Shown: one piece after another, positions 1 to 13,446 of the stretch
How the letters are laid out: every line of letters starts with the position of its first letter
Position numbering within the stretch: position 1 is the stretch's first letter
NCBI GenBank assembly: GCA_024305405.1
Contig: JAKNDB010000107.1
Location: 4,262,501 to 4,326,500 of the forward strand
Source of the DNA: Dirofilaria immitis
Lineage: Eukaryota > Nematoda > Chromadorea > Rhabditida > Onchocercidae
Reading direction: 5' to 3'
Length of the DNA: 64,000 nucleotides
Made by a program: the position numbers and the translations under genes
Notes under the pieces: model-generated
Databases searched by the model: none
Seen by the model: only the letters and a program-made list of their open reading frames with translations
What the model was told of the DNA's origin: nothing

Positions 1-690
1 ACGACGTATATCACCAAACATAGATGAAAATATTATTTTTACGAAATTTTAGATAACAAAAAAAAAATGTTCAATTAAAGATTTGAATTAAAAAAAAATT
101 AATAAATCTTTATTTTTTCATCCAGTATTATTTAAATATATAAATAACCGATTATTTATTTATTTAACATTTAACAAATGGTTATCATAGACATTCACTT
201 TATATTCAATGATTTTTTGAAGAAATTTAAAAATAAGCAATTAATCAAAAAATTAAAAATTGTGGAAAAAATGCCAAAAATATTTACAAAATGAAATATA
301 TATTACAGCGTATGACGTAAATTGACATATATATGTAAATTGATATTAACCTAAAATTATTATTAACATCTCAGTGACAAGCAAAAATGTTCCAATAATT
401 GGATTTTAAACAATTTATGAAAAATAATTATTTCAGTAGTATCCTAAATTTAATTATTTTCATTTTTTCACAAATTGCCATTAGTTTTCCTACAAAAAAG
501 AAAACACAATAATTTTGAATATTACAATACTTACTTTTATCAAAAAAAAAAAAACGATTAGCAATTTTAGCTTAATATTTAATAAATTTTTACACAAAGT
601 TTATTTTAAAATAAAAATTGTTTCATTCAAATTTTGGATCTTTTATGAAATTTTTTATTTTATAAAATTTTATTAATGATTAAAAATTTT

Positions 691-752
691 GTTGCTGTTG
701 TTGTTATTGTTGTTGTTATTGTTGTTGTTGTTGTTGTTGCTGTTGCTGTTGT
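691..752. repeat. (GTT)n microsatellite with GCT interruptions
   Basis: About 20 consecutive TTG/GTT triplets, with interruptions reading GCT or ATT. The run lies in spacer with no exon context, so I read it as a simple repeat and not as a coding homopeptide. Confidence 0.85.
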
Positions 753-2942
753 CGTAGAATAAATTGTTTAAGTAGCATGTATTTATATTTTTAATTAAAA
801 TTAATCATTTTAATATAATAAAACAACTTGCTTTTTTGTAGTTGAATGTGGAAATTTTTTATTAATAAAATTTTATTAATAAATTATTAATTTTTTGATA
901 ACGAAAATAAACGATTGTTATTTACGTATGCATTAAATATAAAAAGTTAAATGAGTAAATTTTAATATATTTTAGACTTTAATTTAAAATATAAAAAAAT
1001 TTTTCATGCAAATTCTTAAATTATTTCAGTAATTATTAAAATATCTATCATTTTAGTACTTTTAATTCATCCATTTATAAATATTTAATTTCTGCATTTC
1101 CTTTGATACCAATTTTTGCGTATTAACAATTAATCAATACATTTAATATAAACTTATGGCTTTCTTCATTTCTCGACTTTTTTTTAAACATTAAATCAAA
1201 TTGGATTAAACGAAATTATTTTTTTTTACTAAAATTGTCTTCTCTCTTCTTTGCGACGAATAGAAATATTATAATTCGATTATTGATATTTATTGATATG
1301 TTATATTTAATTATAAGTAATTGAAGATAATTAAAATTAATAAAGTTATTCAAATAATATAACATTATTTAATGTGGGAATTAGGACAAAATAAGAATTT
1401 ACTTAGTTCATTTTTGATTTTTTTAAAAAATTCGCTTGACTTATTTATTGATTTTTTCCAAAATATTGGCTCTTTTTGGAATGGATCGGATTTCTTCCGT
1501 TATAAAAAAACTGTGGGAAAAAGTGATGATTATGCAATTAAACGATATTTAATCACAAAAAAATTATCATATTTGTTATATATTTTTTCAATGATAAGAA
1601 GTAAGAAAGGGCAGGAAAAAACAGTATCCAGGACAATATTTCCGTAAAGTTTTATCGATTTAGGAATTGATTAATGTCAATTTTGGAATAATGATAACAG
1701 TTGCTGTATAATCCGAAGAGCTATCAATATTTTTGCAGAAACTAATTGAGATCAGTTACCTTGTAAAAAAGATTAATTTTATTATATATCTCATATAAAA
1801 CGGAAGTAGCGAGCATTATCCAGAAAATAGGAAATCGAAAAGTTGTTATATTTTTAGATTTTAGGATTTTGTAATTTATAATAACTGGTGTACGTCTAGT
1901 TAAGGTACTTAATAAAAGAACAATTAATTTATAAATTTGTAAGGAAATCTTAAAAGAGAATGAATTTCTAATTTAAATTTAAAATCTATGAGAAATGCTT
2001 TTAAATTGCAAAATGAAATTATCAGAAATCTCAAATAATTTATCGATTGTGCATAAAATTAAATGAAGGAAGTTGTTAGGATGCAAAATAATTAATTAAT
2101 TAGTTAATTAATCGAATTTCTTTCCAATTTAATTACTAATTAATTGATAGCATTTAACTTTTAATTTGTGCAATTAAAAAAATCGAAAAAATTTCAGTCA
2201 AAAATAAACAATTCTCTCTCTTTTTCTTCGATTACGTCTTACATTTTTGTGCTTTGCTGAAAAATAAAAAGTAGTAATTATCCTCCTTCAAATGAAAAAT
2301 TTATTAAAATTTCGTTAAAATTTTTTAAATTTCAATCATTTTTGATATATTATTTCATGTTATTATGCTATCATTTAACTCTGTTTGATTAGACTTATTT
2401 TGGCGATAAATTTTTTCTTTATTTGTTACAATTTCTTTAGAGCTATCATACTGATAACTTATTAACATTTCTTCTCGGAGATATGCAATGGATAAAAAAA
2501 GATTTTAAAAGGATATATTTTGGATGATAGCTTCAATTATTGATTCCATAGTTATTAAAAATTTATTCAAAAAATATAAATATATATTTGCATATTTAAA
2601 TATGTTTTCTTTTCCTAAACTAAAGTAGTTTGATGCTGCCCAAATCGTATATGCAAATAATTAATAAAATTTAACTGTAAAAGATCAATGATTAAATATT
2701 CAAATTTTAGTTTTGAATGTTAGATATGAATGTAAATATTATGATATAATAATAATCATTTCAAATCTTTCCTGCTATCTCAAATTTTATCTCGCATTTT
2801 ATCACATATGGATGGTATAAAAAAAGTACTTAATGGATATTGTTAATAAAAATAACTGCCGATTTAATTAGCGAATATTAATATTTGAGACTAATGGATT
2901 TAAACAAAACTATCAATTGGAGAATATATATTATTTTTTTAC

Positions 2943-3056
2943 ATTCAGGAATTATGGTTGTATTTGAAAACTTTGAAAAAGATATCTAATCGAAAAGTGA
3001 ATATTTGTTGAATTCAGGAATATATGATATTTGAAAACTTTGAAAAAGATGTCCAA
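2943..3056. repeat. Diverged direct repeat, two copies
   Basis: Copy 1 (about 2943-2989) and copy 2 (about 3012-3056) share a TTCAGGAAT start and the core TTTGAAAACTTTGAAAAAGA. The copies differ by substitutions and small indels, so the duplication is not recent. Confidence 0.7.
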
Positions 3057-3426
3057 CTAAGAATATATCTATGAATAGTTATAAATTGAATATTTTAATT
3101 TATTGCAAATATTATAAAAAAATTCAACAAATCATATTTTCTTTTCAATTTTAAAACAATCTTTTTTCCCATTTTACTATAATTGTAAGTTTTATTTAAA
3201 AAAAAAAGAAAAAGTTATTTTGCATTAATTAAAGTCTTAAAAAAATAAAAATATTAAAAAAACATTAAATTGTTTATAAGAGAGAAGAAGAAGAAGAAAT
3301 TGTGAGAAAAATTAGAACATATTTTTTTTTCTTATAAATTATTAAAATAGTAATTTATTACGAATGGATAAAAACATTAATTAATGAACAACGAGAAAAG
3401 AGAGAGGAAAGAGAATTAATCATTAT

Positions 3427-3585
<159 letters not shown>

Positions 3586-3774
3586 TATCATTATAACTGT
3601 TATTATAGTCATTAATTAATTTAAAGACTTATAGGTATATTATTTCTCTTGCATATGTATATCGATTCAATTTGTCATTCTCTTCAGTTGGTGATGTTAT
3701 TCGTCGTCCTGCTGCTGTCAACATTTGTTAATGATAGCATTTCATATACTCATATTGTCCACCCGCTCTTCCTG

Positions 3775-3865
3775 TCCTCCTCCTCCTCCTCCTCCTCCTC
3801 CTTTTCCTCCTCTTCCTCCTCTTCCTCTTCCTACTCCTCTTATTCCTCCTCTCCTTCTTCTCTTT
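3775..3865. repeat. (TCC)n polypyrimidine microsatellite
   Basis: A pyrimidine-only TCC/TCT tract. It generates poly-Ser, poly-Pro and poly-Gly open frames on both strands, but none has other support. The surrounding 3600-4190 segment is less AT-rich than its neighbours and could be a 5' untranslated exon or promoter of the downstream membrane-protein gene. I cannot show this. Confidence 0.85.
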
Positions 3866-6564
3866 GATATTGATATTGTCATACTTTGTCTATACATATA
3901 TATATACTTCAAATATTCCCTATGCCGCATTTCCCCAATTTTCATTCACTATCTTCTTCCCGCAGTACTTAATATATTTCATTTGCAATTGACAACCCCT
4001 GCATCCTCCGATATTCATTCACCAACCAATTTTTTCAGCAATCGTTGTCACTTTTCTCATATAAACAGCAAGCAAACAATTTCGATTCGATTCAATATAT
4101 TGTGTTGTTTTCAATCTATCGTTAAGGCTAATATTATTCACTCCTACGCATATCAATCCATTTCAATCGATCGAATCCTGCACTAATCGATTTTGTATTA
4201 TTTTTTTTTTTATTCAGATATAAATATATGAAATTTTATAAACAACAATAATTTATTTATTAAAATGCTATTAATTTAAATTGTTCAGAATAATAATCAA
4301 ATTTGAATAATTATTTTTATAAATAAGTTTAAATTATCATGCTTATTTTGATATCTCTTCTTTTTTTTTTATTTTAATTAGATAGAAATTTGCATAAATT
4401 AACGAAAGTTATTGCAATATGAAAAATTTAATGTTAACTATCGATTATACAATGTAATGCTTTTTAATGTTTGTTTTTATGAATAAATTAAATATTTTTT
4501 TTTGAATAAAGAAAAGAAGAAGAAAAGGTATATTTTATATATGCAAATAGAGATTTATCCGTCAAAATATTATAAGTTTTAATTATTCAAATTAATTAAA
4601 TTTAAATTATTATTCAATTAATAAGCAATTCTATAAATTAAGTTTTGTTTATTTTCTTTTCTTTTATTTTAATCATTACAATCTTAAAAGTTATTATAAA
4701 TCGAAAAATTTAATATAAATTATATATTATACGATTATAATATTATATATATTTAATTAATATGCATAGATTATTAATTTAATTATAGAAAATTATGCAA
4801 TTTTATTTTTAATTATATAAAATTATATATTTTTATTAGTTTTTTTAGTAAATAATCGTCAAAAATTTTTGCAATTTTTTTATTTTCCTCTTTTTCTGCC
4901 TTACTTTTTCTTATTTCAAAAATTTTGACTGAAAATTTATCAAACTTTAAAATATAAAGTACATTTGAAATGAATCTTTGTTTACGTCAACAACAAAAGC
5001 CTTCAAGATGAAATGGTTTATATAAGTCATAATATAAATTTTGAATGTTTTGACAAAAAAATTCGAAATGCAATCGGAAATTTCAATTTATATCGATTGA
5101 TGTGATAATTACTGATAAGTCTGGTCTGATTTCACATATATATTTCTGATATTTTAATGAATAACTGAAAATAATTCCATCCGTTCAAAAAATTAATTAT
5201 TTCTTTTCTTTTTTAAAAGAAAATTTAATTATTACTTTTTCTTGGGAAAAATTCTTGAATTATTCCGTTTTCGCTTCGTTCATCTAATTAAAAGTAATAA
5301 AATGAATTATTTTTATTCCATTAAAAGACGTAAAACTGGTCCCATTGAAAAATATTTAAAAGATTTTGGCTAAAACTAATTATTATCTTTTGAAACATTC
5401 ACCCAACCATTTTATCACTTAAATATATTAAATCATTTTACCACTTTATCAATTGTCATTTCGAAATGTTATTTTTGATAATAATTTTGATACGAAGAAA
5501 AGGATGAAGAAATTTATCATATAAATAAAAAAATTCAGAGAAAAATATTATTTTTCTTTTCGTTTCAAAATGGAAAAGAAAAAATTCGAAATAAATATCA
5601 TGCAGACAGGAGGAAAAATTTATACAAAATTGAGGGAATGGATGAATTTACCAGGCGTAATTAAATGTTAATCACAACTAAGTTGGACGTAATTTTTCTT
5701 TCCATTAATTTCATTAATAACAAAAAAGAAAATTCTAACTAATTGCACAATATGAAATTAATATGTATAATTATAGAAATAATTTATAATAAATTTATCA
5801 TTTAAGATAATAATTACTAATAGATTAGGTATTAATAATAATTGTTTTTGATAATTTGATAAATTGTTTAAAAACAAATAATTAATTTTTAAATGAGCAA
5901 ATTTTGGCTTTTAGCCATTCGTTAAATTGCAAACTTTTTAAGTAATTTTTAATTTTTATTATATACCTATATTTAATTATCATACATATTTAAATTTTTA
6001 AAAGAACGCGAAATTTACAGCAATTGATAATATCTCTTAATGAAAAAAGGAAAATGATCACTGTCCATTCTGATAATGTGTATTAAATTAAAAATATCCC
6101 TGATAATTGCATTTATTTGATTTCAGAAACAATTCAAAATTCTTGCGATGATATTGCGCAAGAATATACGTTAATGATTCGATTAATATTACGTATTGGA
6201 TAATTTTTAACGTCAGATATTTTTGTTTTTTTTTTACACAAAATGATTTCAATTTATGTCTGATTTATTTTATTTGTCTGTTTTTTTTCTCTTAAATTTT
6301 CATAAATAATGAAATTGAGAATAATTGCAATTTTTTAGAAATAAAATTGTTATTTAAACTGAACTGAACGGAATTAATTCAAAAAAATGAGAATGAATTT
6401 TGTTTCAATTTTAAATTTCATTAAAAATTAGTTTTCAATGATAATTTCTTAACCAAGGATAAATTATCAGTTATGATTAATTTTCAGTGAATTTAAATTT
6501 TCGAATTTAAATTTTGTTAGACTGAAAAAGCTGATTTATTGATTTGGGAGATGATATCATCTTA
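3866..6564. other. Spacer upstream of the M6/PLP-like gene
   Basis: AT-rich sequence with no exon that I can support. It contains the presumed promoter and 5' untranslated region of the gene whose start codon is at 6565, but no specific element can be pinned down. Confidence 0.6.
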
Positions 6565-9500
6565 ATGTGTTTGAAATATTTTCAATACGTTCCATGGGGT
6601 TCATTATTTGCCCTTATCATATCACTTCTTGGCTCTGTTATGTTTATCATTCTTTTCGATGGCGCATTACAAGGATTTGCTGAACAGGTTTGTATTTAAG
6701 AAAAAAAAAGAAAAACTAATGTTTTATAAATTTTAAATTTCATCAATTTAACAATTTTCAATTTATGCAAAATTTTATATTTTCTTAGTTTAATAAAAAG
6801 ATCATTGATTATTCAGAATTGAATATTTTTCAATTAGTTCGATTAACAAAGTTTGAAATTAAATTATGATAGTATAATAATTAAATATTATTCTTTTATT
6901 TCTAAAAATTTCTTTCCCAAAGCTTTCATTTTCAATTTATATTTAATAATTATTCGTGTTGATTTTCAATACAATGGTTATTACAATTAGCATTTTAAAT
7001 ATTCATTAATTTTTGCTAATTAATACTTATCATGGAAATTTGCAAATAACTGGTGTTTTCTATTATCAAAATAAATGATCTGAATTATGCGTGTAGATTG
7101 ATTATTTCTATATTAGGGGAGATGATTAATGTAAACAATAACTTATCATTATAACTTACTTTCAGTGTACAATACGTGAACAGATTACAATTTAAAATTG
7201 ATAACCTACGAAAAGTTTAATTCTAATATAAGATATGTAATTAAATTGATTCTTTGAAACAATAATTTATTTCCAATCCAAAATATATAAAGAAATTGGC
7301 ATTATTTTTGATTTAGAATATGTTAAAAAGTTAGAATTTAAGATAATAGTCTAAAAAAGTCTATTTTCTAGTCTAAAATATATAAATATTAGGACGAATG
7401 ATTCAAAAAATGCTTAACTTTAATCTAAAATGATTATAATCTAAAATAAACCAAGATAAGATTTTTTTCTAGTCCAAAAGATGTGAGGATAAATAATCCA
7501 AGACAAGTGTATTTCTAAAATCATGAATTAAATTTTCAAAATAAATAATTTAAGATAATATTTATTTCTAGTCCAAAATATATGAGAACGAAAATTTCGT
7601 TTCTATTCTTATCTTAAATATATCGACGAATTAGAATTTAAAATAAAAATTAATTTCTATTACAAAACATATTCAATTATATATATTCAGATGCATTATC
7701 TATATATATTTATGAAAAAATTTAATTAGTTGCAGCTTTCTGTATTAGTACCAGTCGGTACATTTTCAAAATTTCGATGGATTCTTATCGTTCTTACAAT
7801 GTTTCTTATCATTTCGGTTATTGGATTCGTATTTGTTGGTGGAGCTGCTACGTCAGGTAATTTATTTAATTAATATATTTAAAATGTAATTAAAATTAAT
7901 TGATGACAAGAGTAACGATAAATCTTAAACTACCGAAATTTTATATTATTAATTTTAAGTACATTTTTATTAATTAAAATAAAAATTTCAATCAATCATT
8001 TTAATATTTTAATTAAAAGGAAATAAGTTTATTTACTTTGATTAGTAATGCAAAAATTAAATTCAATTTTGAAATTTAACAGAATCTGAAACGAAATTCT
8101 TTTTTCATAAAAATTTGTTGGATGAAATATATTCTTTAAAAAAATTGTTAAAACATTTAAAAAAGCTAAAAAATTGTTATTGAATGAAATATAATAAATG
8201 TGATAAGAATTTTTTAATCTAAAATTTCTTATTTAATTCATTTGATTTTAATTCAATTATAATTTTAAAATTTTGTATTCATCGTTTATTTCATTCAAAA
8301 ATTTTAATTTTACTATTAAAAATTAAACCCATTCCTTTGGCTAATATTTAGCACTGTTTGGCTAAAACTTTCAATTCTGTGTTATACGGTTGTAAACCGT
8401 GAGAAAGTTATAATTGCCTGAAATAATAATGACATTGACCTTCACCTTATCCAAGTTCAAATTTATTGACATATCTTGATGTTTCATTATTCATTCGAAA
8501 CGATAATGACAATTTAATGATTATCGCATATAATTTAATTTTTTTTCTACATTTACTATAAAATTCAGCGGGAAATTATTCAGTCTCTTTTATCGCATTG
8601 ATAAGAAAATGACATTCATAAGTAATATCTAAGGAGAGGATGACATTTTTTAGATCACTTCAAAGAAAGATGACATTTCTAAAAATTAAATAATAATTTT
8701 TTTTCATTTATTTTTAATAATTTGATATATCATAAATTAATCATTGAATGATCATTATAATTATTACATTATTCCTTTATTTATTTGATAAATTTTAGTA
8801 GAATTATAAATTTCAATCATTTCTTTTAATTAATTACTAATAATTTTTTGATAAGCTATCATTTTATAAGCAGTTTTCACGCATTGATTGAATCATAAAT
8901 TTAAAATGAAACGATCAAAAATAATTCAAATTTATTTTTATTCTTTTTTTCAAGAAATTCTCTTTTGCCCGAAATAATTTATTAATAATTATATATTAAA
9001 AGAGAAAAAGAAATAAAAATAGAAAATTGAATATAAAATTCATAGGTTAGAAATATTTTTTAATATAAAATCGATGAAATTTAATAAATAAAAAAATTTT
9101 TTTGTACAATTTTACAACAATTTAATACAAACGATTATTATCGCTTAACATCAAGCTGATTAATGATATTAAATTTTGGAAAAGTTCTTTCAAAAATAAA
9201 ATAATTTATCAATTCAACACAAGAAAAAGAAGAAGAGAAGAACATGAAAGATTAAATTTTAGTATCAGTTCGTTATCATATGAAAGAAGATATACCAGAT
9301 GAACGATCATTTCTAATTCGAACTATCACATCACCATGTATTCTTGGCTTATTATCATTGGTACTTAGTATATTAGGTTAATTCATTTCCAATTTAAATC
9401 ATTTAATTTCACTATTCTATTTGATATTCATTTCTAATAGATAATATTTTTCGAAATATATTTCAAATAATTAGATTGTATAATTTCTATTTTCTGATAC

Positions 9501-11207
9501 ATACATATATGCTTATAATACATAATTTTTATAGATATTATAATTTTATTACGTTACGTATGACGTGAAAAAGGTAGTAAAAAAGGAACGAAAAATTTAC
9601 TAAATCATTAAATAATAATAATAATAGTGACGTTATTAATTTTCAAATTATTTATTTATGTATGTAAAATATTTGCAGTAATATTTTGGTCCATCATTGT
9701 ATCAATTATTGCCGTATTTACGTCACTTTACGTAATATTCATTAGCGCTATATATTCATTTTGTAATATCGTTGATAATCAATGCTTTGATTTTACCGTA
9801 TTATTACCTGCTATTATCAAACATGTTAGCAGTAAGGTGATTATTTTTCATTTTAATTTCTTCTAAAATTATTATTTTTTGATCGATAAATAAACAAATT
9901 AATTAAACGATAAATCTTAGTTTAAATCTGAATTGATAAGCCAAATTCATTATTTAATAAATTACGAAAATACAATGGAACTTTGCTTTTATTAAAAACT
10001 TTTTATTTTACAATTTTTTGATAAAATATCAGATATCATTGATAATAATTTTAACATAATAATAAAAGCTCATTTCAATATATTGATATGTGAGTATTAA
10101 TACCAATTAATTGATAATAATGATAGTAATTAAGTAATAATTAAAATAATGAATAAAGTATATGCTAATGGTGTTTTTGAATTAATTCATTACTTAACTA
10201 ATTAATTAATATCTTAATTTAATTATAGCAAGTGGATTTAAAATTTTGTAAAGATAAAAGGAAGCATTATGCGCTACGGAGAATAATCAGATTTGGCCAT
10301 TTATTGGTGCTTTATCATTTTGCTTTCTTACACTTGCCGGATTAGTATATTTTCTAATGTGTATGAATGCTAATTACACAAGGTTTATAATTAATCTAAT
10401 TTAAAATATTTTTTTACCTTTTTTCGAATTTAATTATTTAACTAAATTTTAACTGAATTACTAATATCGTTTGATATATGATTTCTCTTATCTTTCTATT
10501 TAAATTTCATATACAGTATATGGATAAATTATATCAAAATAAATCAAAAATTTATCAATTTTTATTTGTTATTTTCTTACAGACTATGAAAGATGTCATC
10601 TGTTTCTTTTATATCAATCATCAATCTTTTATTTTTTCAACTAAAAAAAAAAATAATTTCGTGATGAATCATTTAAAATAGTTTTATTTTTTAATATTGA
10701 ATTATTGAATTTAAAAATTTTTCTCCTTTTATATCATTCATCAAAAAAATCGTTTGCAATGAATGAGTCAATTAAAATAGGCTTATTTTTTAATAAATAA
10801 AAATTTTAAAAATTAATATGCAAAAAATAAATTAAAAATTAACTTTCCATATTGTATCATAAAAAAGAAATGAATAAATCATTTGCAATCAGTTATATCA
10901 AAAGATAATTAGTTTCATTTTTTAGTAATCAATTATGAGATTCAAAATTAGTGCATTAAAATGAGAAATAAAAATTTTTCATTTTATATTACATCAAAAG
11001 CCATTTACATTCTAATAATTTAAAATAACTAAATTTATTTTCCAGTAATTAATTAAACAATTTTTAAAACTAATAATATATTATAAAAGTAAAAGATGAA
11101 AATTTAGGATTCGTTCAGAACGACGAGCTCGTAAAGGTGAGCATTATGCGATGAATCAGGGTACGGTTGATTCAAATTCATTTATTCTTACAAATATGGG
11201 CAAATGA
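6565..11207 (+). CDS. nmgp-1: M6/PLP/DM20-family four-pass membrane proteolipid
   Basis: Six exons join with matching phases: 6565-6687, 7736-7856, 9263-9376, 9679-9836, 10229-10382, 11108-11207. The product is about 220 residues. The N-terminus has a Cys at position 2 and the start CLKYFQYVPWGSL, like the palmitoylated start of the PLP/M6 family. Exons 1, 2, 3-4 and 5 each give a membrane segment. The large outer loop carries the family-style cysteines (CNIVDNQC, then two more). TM4 ends MCMNANYTRI, close to the M6 consensus after TM4, and is followed by a basic cytoplasmic tail. Family members shape neuronal or glial membranes; that role here is inferred. Exon 5 needs one extra base at the A run 10256-10259 to link loop and TM4. 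Without it a stop follows, so a decayed copy is the alternative. An AATAAA lies at 11401. Family call fairly sure; exact orthology less so. Confidence 0.8.
7260..7690. repeat. Degenerate ~98-bp minisatellite in intron 1
   Basis: A core resembling TTTCTAGTCCAAAATATATGA recurs near 7271, 7367, 7469, 7567 and 7659, at 92-102 bp spacing. Intervening sequence is only partly conserved. It lies wholly in the first intron of the M6-like gene. Confidence 0.6.
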
Positions 11208-11400
11208 ATCAAATCAATTCATTATCTGATTTGATAATCAATTCACATCTGATATGACAGAAGCAAAAGGGATTAATGACGAAATGTGATAACAGATGAT
11301 AAGAGCTTATCAATTTATGCTTATTGTTTTAAAATCAAATGATTTTTCTTAAATGCTTCTTATGATTGATATTATATAAGAAAATATCATCTGGTAATCC

Positions 11401-11406
11401 AATAAA
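11401..11406 (+). terminator. Poly(A) signal of the M6-like gene
   Basis: A canonical AATAAA about 194 bp after the TGA at 11205-11207. It is the first good candidate downstream of the stop. The cleavage site is inferred, not seen. Confidence 0.5.
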
Positions 11407-11855
11407 ATGATAAGATTTAGCACTGATTATTACGAGAACAGTGAATTATCATATGATTTGGATGGCATGAGAAAAGTTAATCGAGAAGAAATCATACGAA
11501 TATATCATTAGCATATGATCACGAAAATAGAAGCAAATTCTTCGTTAGCGCCAATATATTATCAAAATATATTGGTGGGACAAAAAAATAACCTTTGGAT
11601 TATCGTAATTGTCGATAAATGTCGGGTTCTTACCAGAAAGTGTTTGATAACAAAGATAATACATTTAGCTAAGATCAAAATATGCAAGAAAAAATACGTG
11701 AAGAAAGATATTGGATACGTGATTGACTTATCACAAAACAATACTATTTTAATGTTTGGACATAATATAAGAGAGAATTATTTTCACGTATTCTAGTCAT
11801 ATTGTCAATTTCTGTTTTTCGAAATTTGCACTGTATTCGTTTTGTTTATATCGAA

Positions 11856-11987
11856 TTATAGATAATATGCTGTAGTGGAGGAGTTCTCGGCAAGAAAATT
11901 CCACCTCTCAATTTAATTTTATTTATAGATAATATGCTGTAGTGGAGGAGTTCTCGGCAAGAAAATTCCACCTCTCAATTTAATTTT
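11856..11987. repeat. 67-bp tandem duplication
   Basis: Two adjacent copies, 11856-11922 and 11923-11987, start with TTATAGATAATATGCTGTAG and are identical over about 65 bases. They lie upstream of the deubiquitinase gene and are less AT-rich than their surroundings. Confidence 0.9.
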
Positions 11988-12153
11988 CTCCCGAGAAATC
12001 TCTCGGTAATGAAAACACTGAAAATCTTCCTAATATCAATATCGATATTTGACACAGAAGCGGAATTAAGCTGCATGTTGCGAACTATGTCCAAGACAGA
12101 ATTATTGACTATTTAAATTTTTTTGCCGGCTGTGTGTCAACTTAGCGATTTGA

Positions 12154-12237
12154 GGGGCGGGGGATGGGATATAAACATTCGTACGTGGCTTCTTCTAACC
12201 CTTTCACGTCACCACGTAAGAGATGTTTGCATACGTG
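12154..12237 (+). promoter_or_regulatory. GC box, TATA-like motif and four ACGTG cores
   Basis: A GGGGCGGGGG block (12154-12163) is followed by TATAAA (12170-12175). Then come four ACGTG cores within 56 bp: TACGTG at 12182, GACGTG in reverse at 12205, TACGTG in reverse at 12213, and TACGTG at 12232. TACGTG is the core bound by bHLH-PAS factors such as HIF-1. Functional use here is inference. Confidence 0.4.
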
Positions 12238-13446
12238 ATGGTTGTTTTGATTGTGTGGCAGTTAAAGCTTTCTATTCCAAAATAGGTAGCAGTATATAGT
12301 GGATATGTATAAATCGATAATACATGTAATTGCGTGAATCCTTAATTTATATTAATTAAAAACCACATATAATTAAAACAAATTTTGTTTTTCATGAACT
12401 GATTTTATATGCATTTAATAATGATACTAAATCTGCATATCCTTTGGGATTTCTCGATGAATAACGCTGAAATTTTAAATCTTCACTTGATCATCATTTG
12501 CTATTTCTGGAATTTTCAAAAATGGAGATATATATTATCGTTGATAAATCATTTTCGAAGTTACTTAAAGCATAATATTTAATCATGAATGAAGTTCTAA
12601 TGAATCTCGCTTGTTTTAATAGGAAATGGACTTATGTCGATATTCAGTTAAGTAGTACCAGTGTAATGATTTATCTACCGTTCATCATTTTTTGTTACTG
12701 AAAAATTTAATCCATGCTGATAACATAAAATTATATATCAAGTTTCTATTTAAATATGTTCATTTCATAAAAATCGGTAGATATTTATGTTATAATCCAA
12801 TCATATTTGCCATACCAACAATGGTAATTAAACATAATTATTTATTTTCATGATTATATCTGAACTTAAAATTATTATTTTCAGTCATTACAGCTATCTT
12901 TATTTGCATAGTTCAGTGCTGAATATTTCTCCTATAGTTACTGATATTTTTGCACTTATAATTGAACTTTTGATAATCAATATACCTTCTTTCTAAACAT
13001 TATTATTTTTTGTATCCCCACTCATGAAAGCTTTTTCGTTACCATTCCCATTTTATAATGATTATTATTTTTCATAACCATTATTTTTTCATAATTGAAT
13101 AGTGCGAATATTTCTTCTGTTGTCTCTCACGATTTTACTTTCCTTATAGCGATATTCTTAATCATAATCAGATTACAAATATGATCGTTTATCGTCATTC
13201 TCACAGTTGATTTCAGATATTGTTTGGTATATTAGTGCACGAAAGACCAACTCTGAATAACGTGCATATTGTTGTGACATTATGCGAAAGGATTCCGCCA
13301 TATTGTAGAAAGGAACTAGTTTTTATTTCACGGAAGAAAATTAGACATTTAAACGGAAGTCATAAAGGAGTTGGTTATTACTGTACATATTTATACATAT
13401 ATTTCACGTTACTTCTCGATACGTAGCATATTAGCGTTTCATCGTT

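Larger units (their letters stand above)
1..3420. other. AT-rich intergenic spacer
   Basis: There is no supportable gene here. The sequence is extremely AT-rich, with many poly-A and poly-T runs. Short open frames such as 1372-1647 have neither coding-like composition nor splice context. Visible structure is limited to a GTT/GCT-type microsatellite near 691-752 and a diverged direct repeat near 2943-3056, both listed separately. Confidence 0.7.
11407..13446. other. Spacer and presumed promoter of the USP9X gene
   Basis: About 2 kb between two genes on the same strand. It holds a 93-codon open frame (11515-11796) without homology that I recognise, a 67-bp tandem duplication, and a relatively GC-rich stretch at 12120-12260 with promoter-like motifs. 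The remainder is AT-rich. Confidence 0.6.

Noticed and set aside
1372..1647. 91-codon open frame
   Set aside because: Composition matches the AT-rich spacer, with no homology, splice sites or neighbours to support it.
3649..3867. Signal-peptide-like frame followed by poly-Ser
   Set aside because: The Ser run is the TCC microsatellite read in one frame; other frames and the minus strand are equally open there.
11515..11796. 93-codon open frame after the M6-like gene
   Set aside because: No recognisable family, and it lies between a poly(A) signal and the next promoter region. It may be chance.
11987..12012. Small palindrome CCGAGA-AATC-TCTCGG
   Set aside because: A 6-bp stem alone is too short to call a regulatory hairpin or terminator.
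13220..13426. 68-codon open frame before the USP9X start
   Set aside because: No phase-compatible link to the first USP9X exons and no homology.
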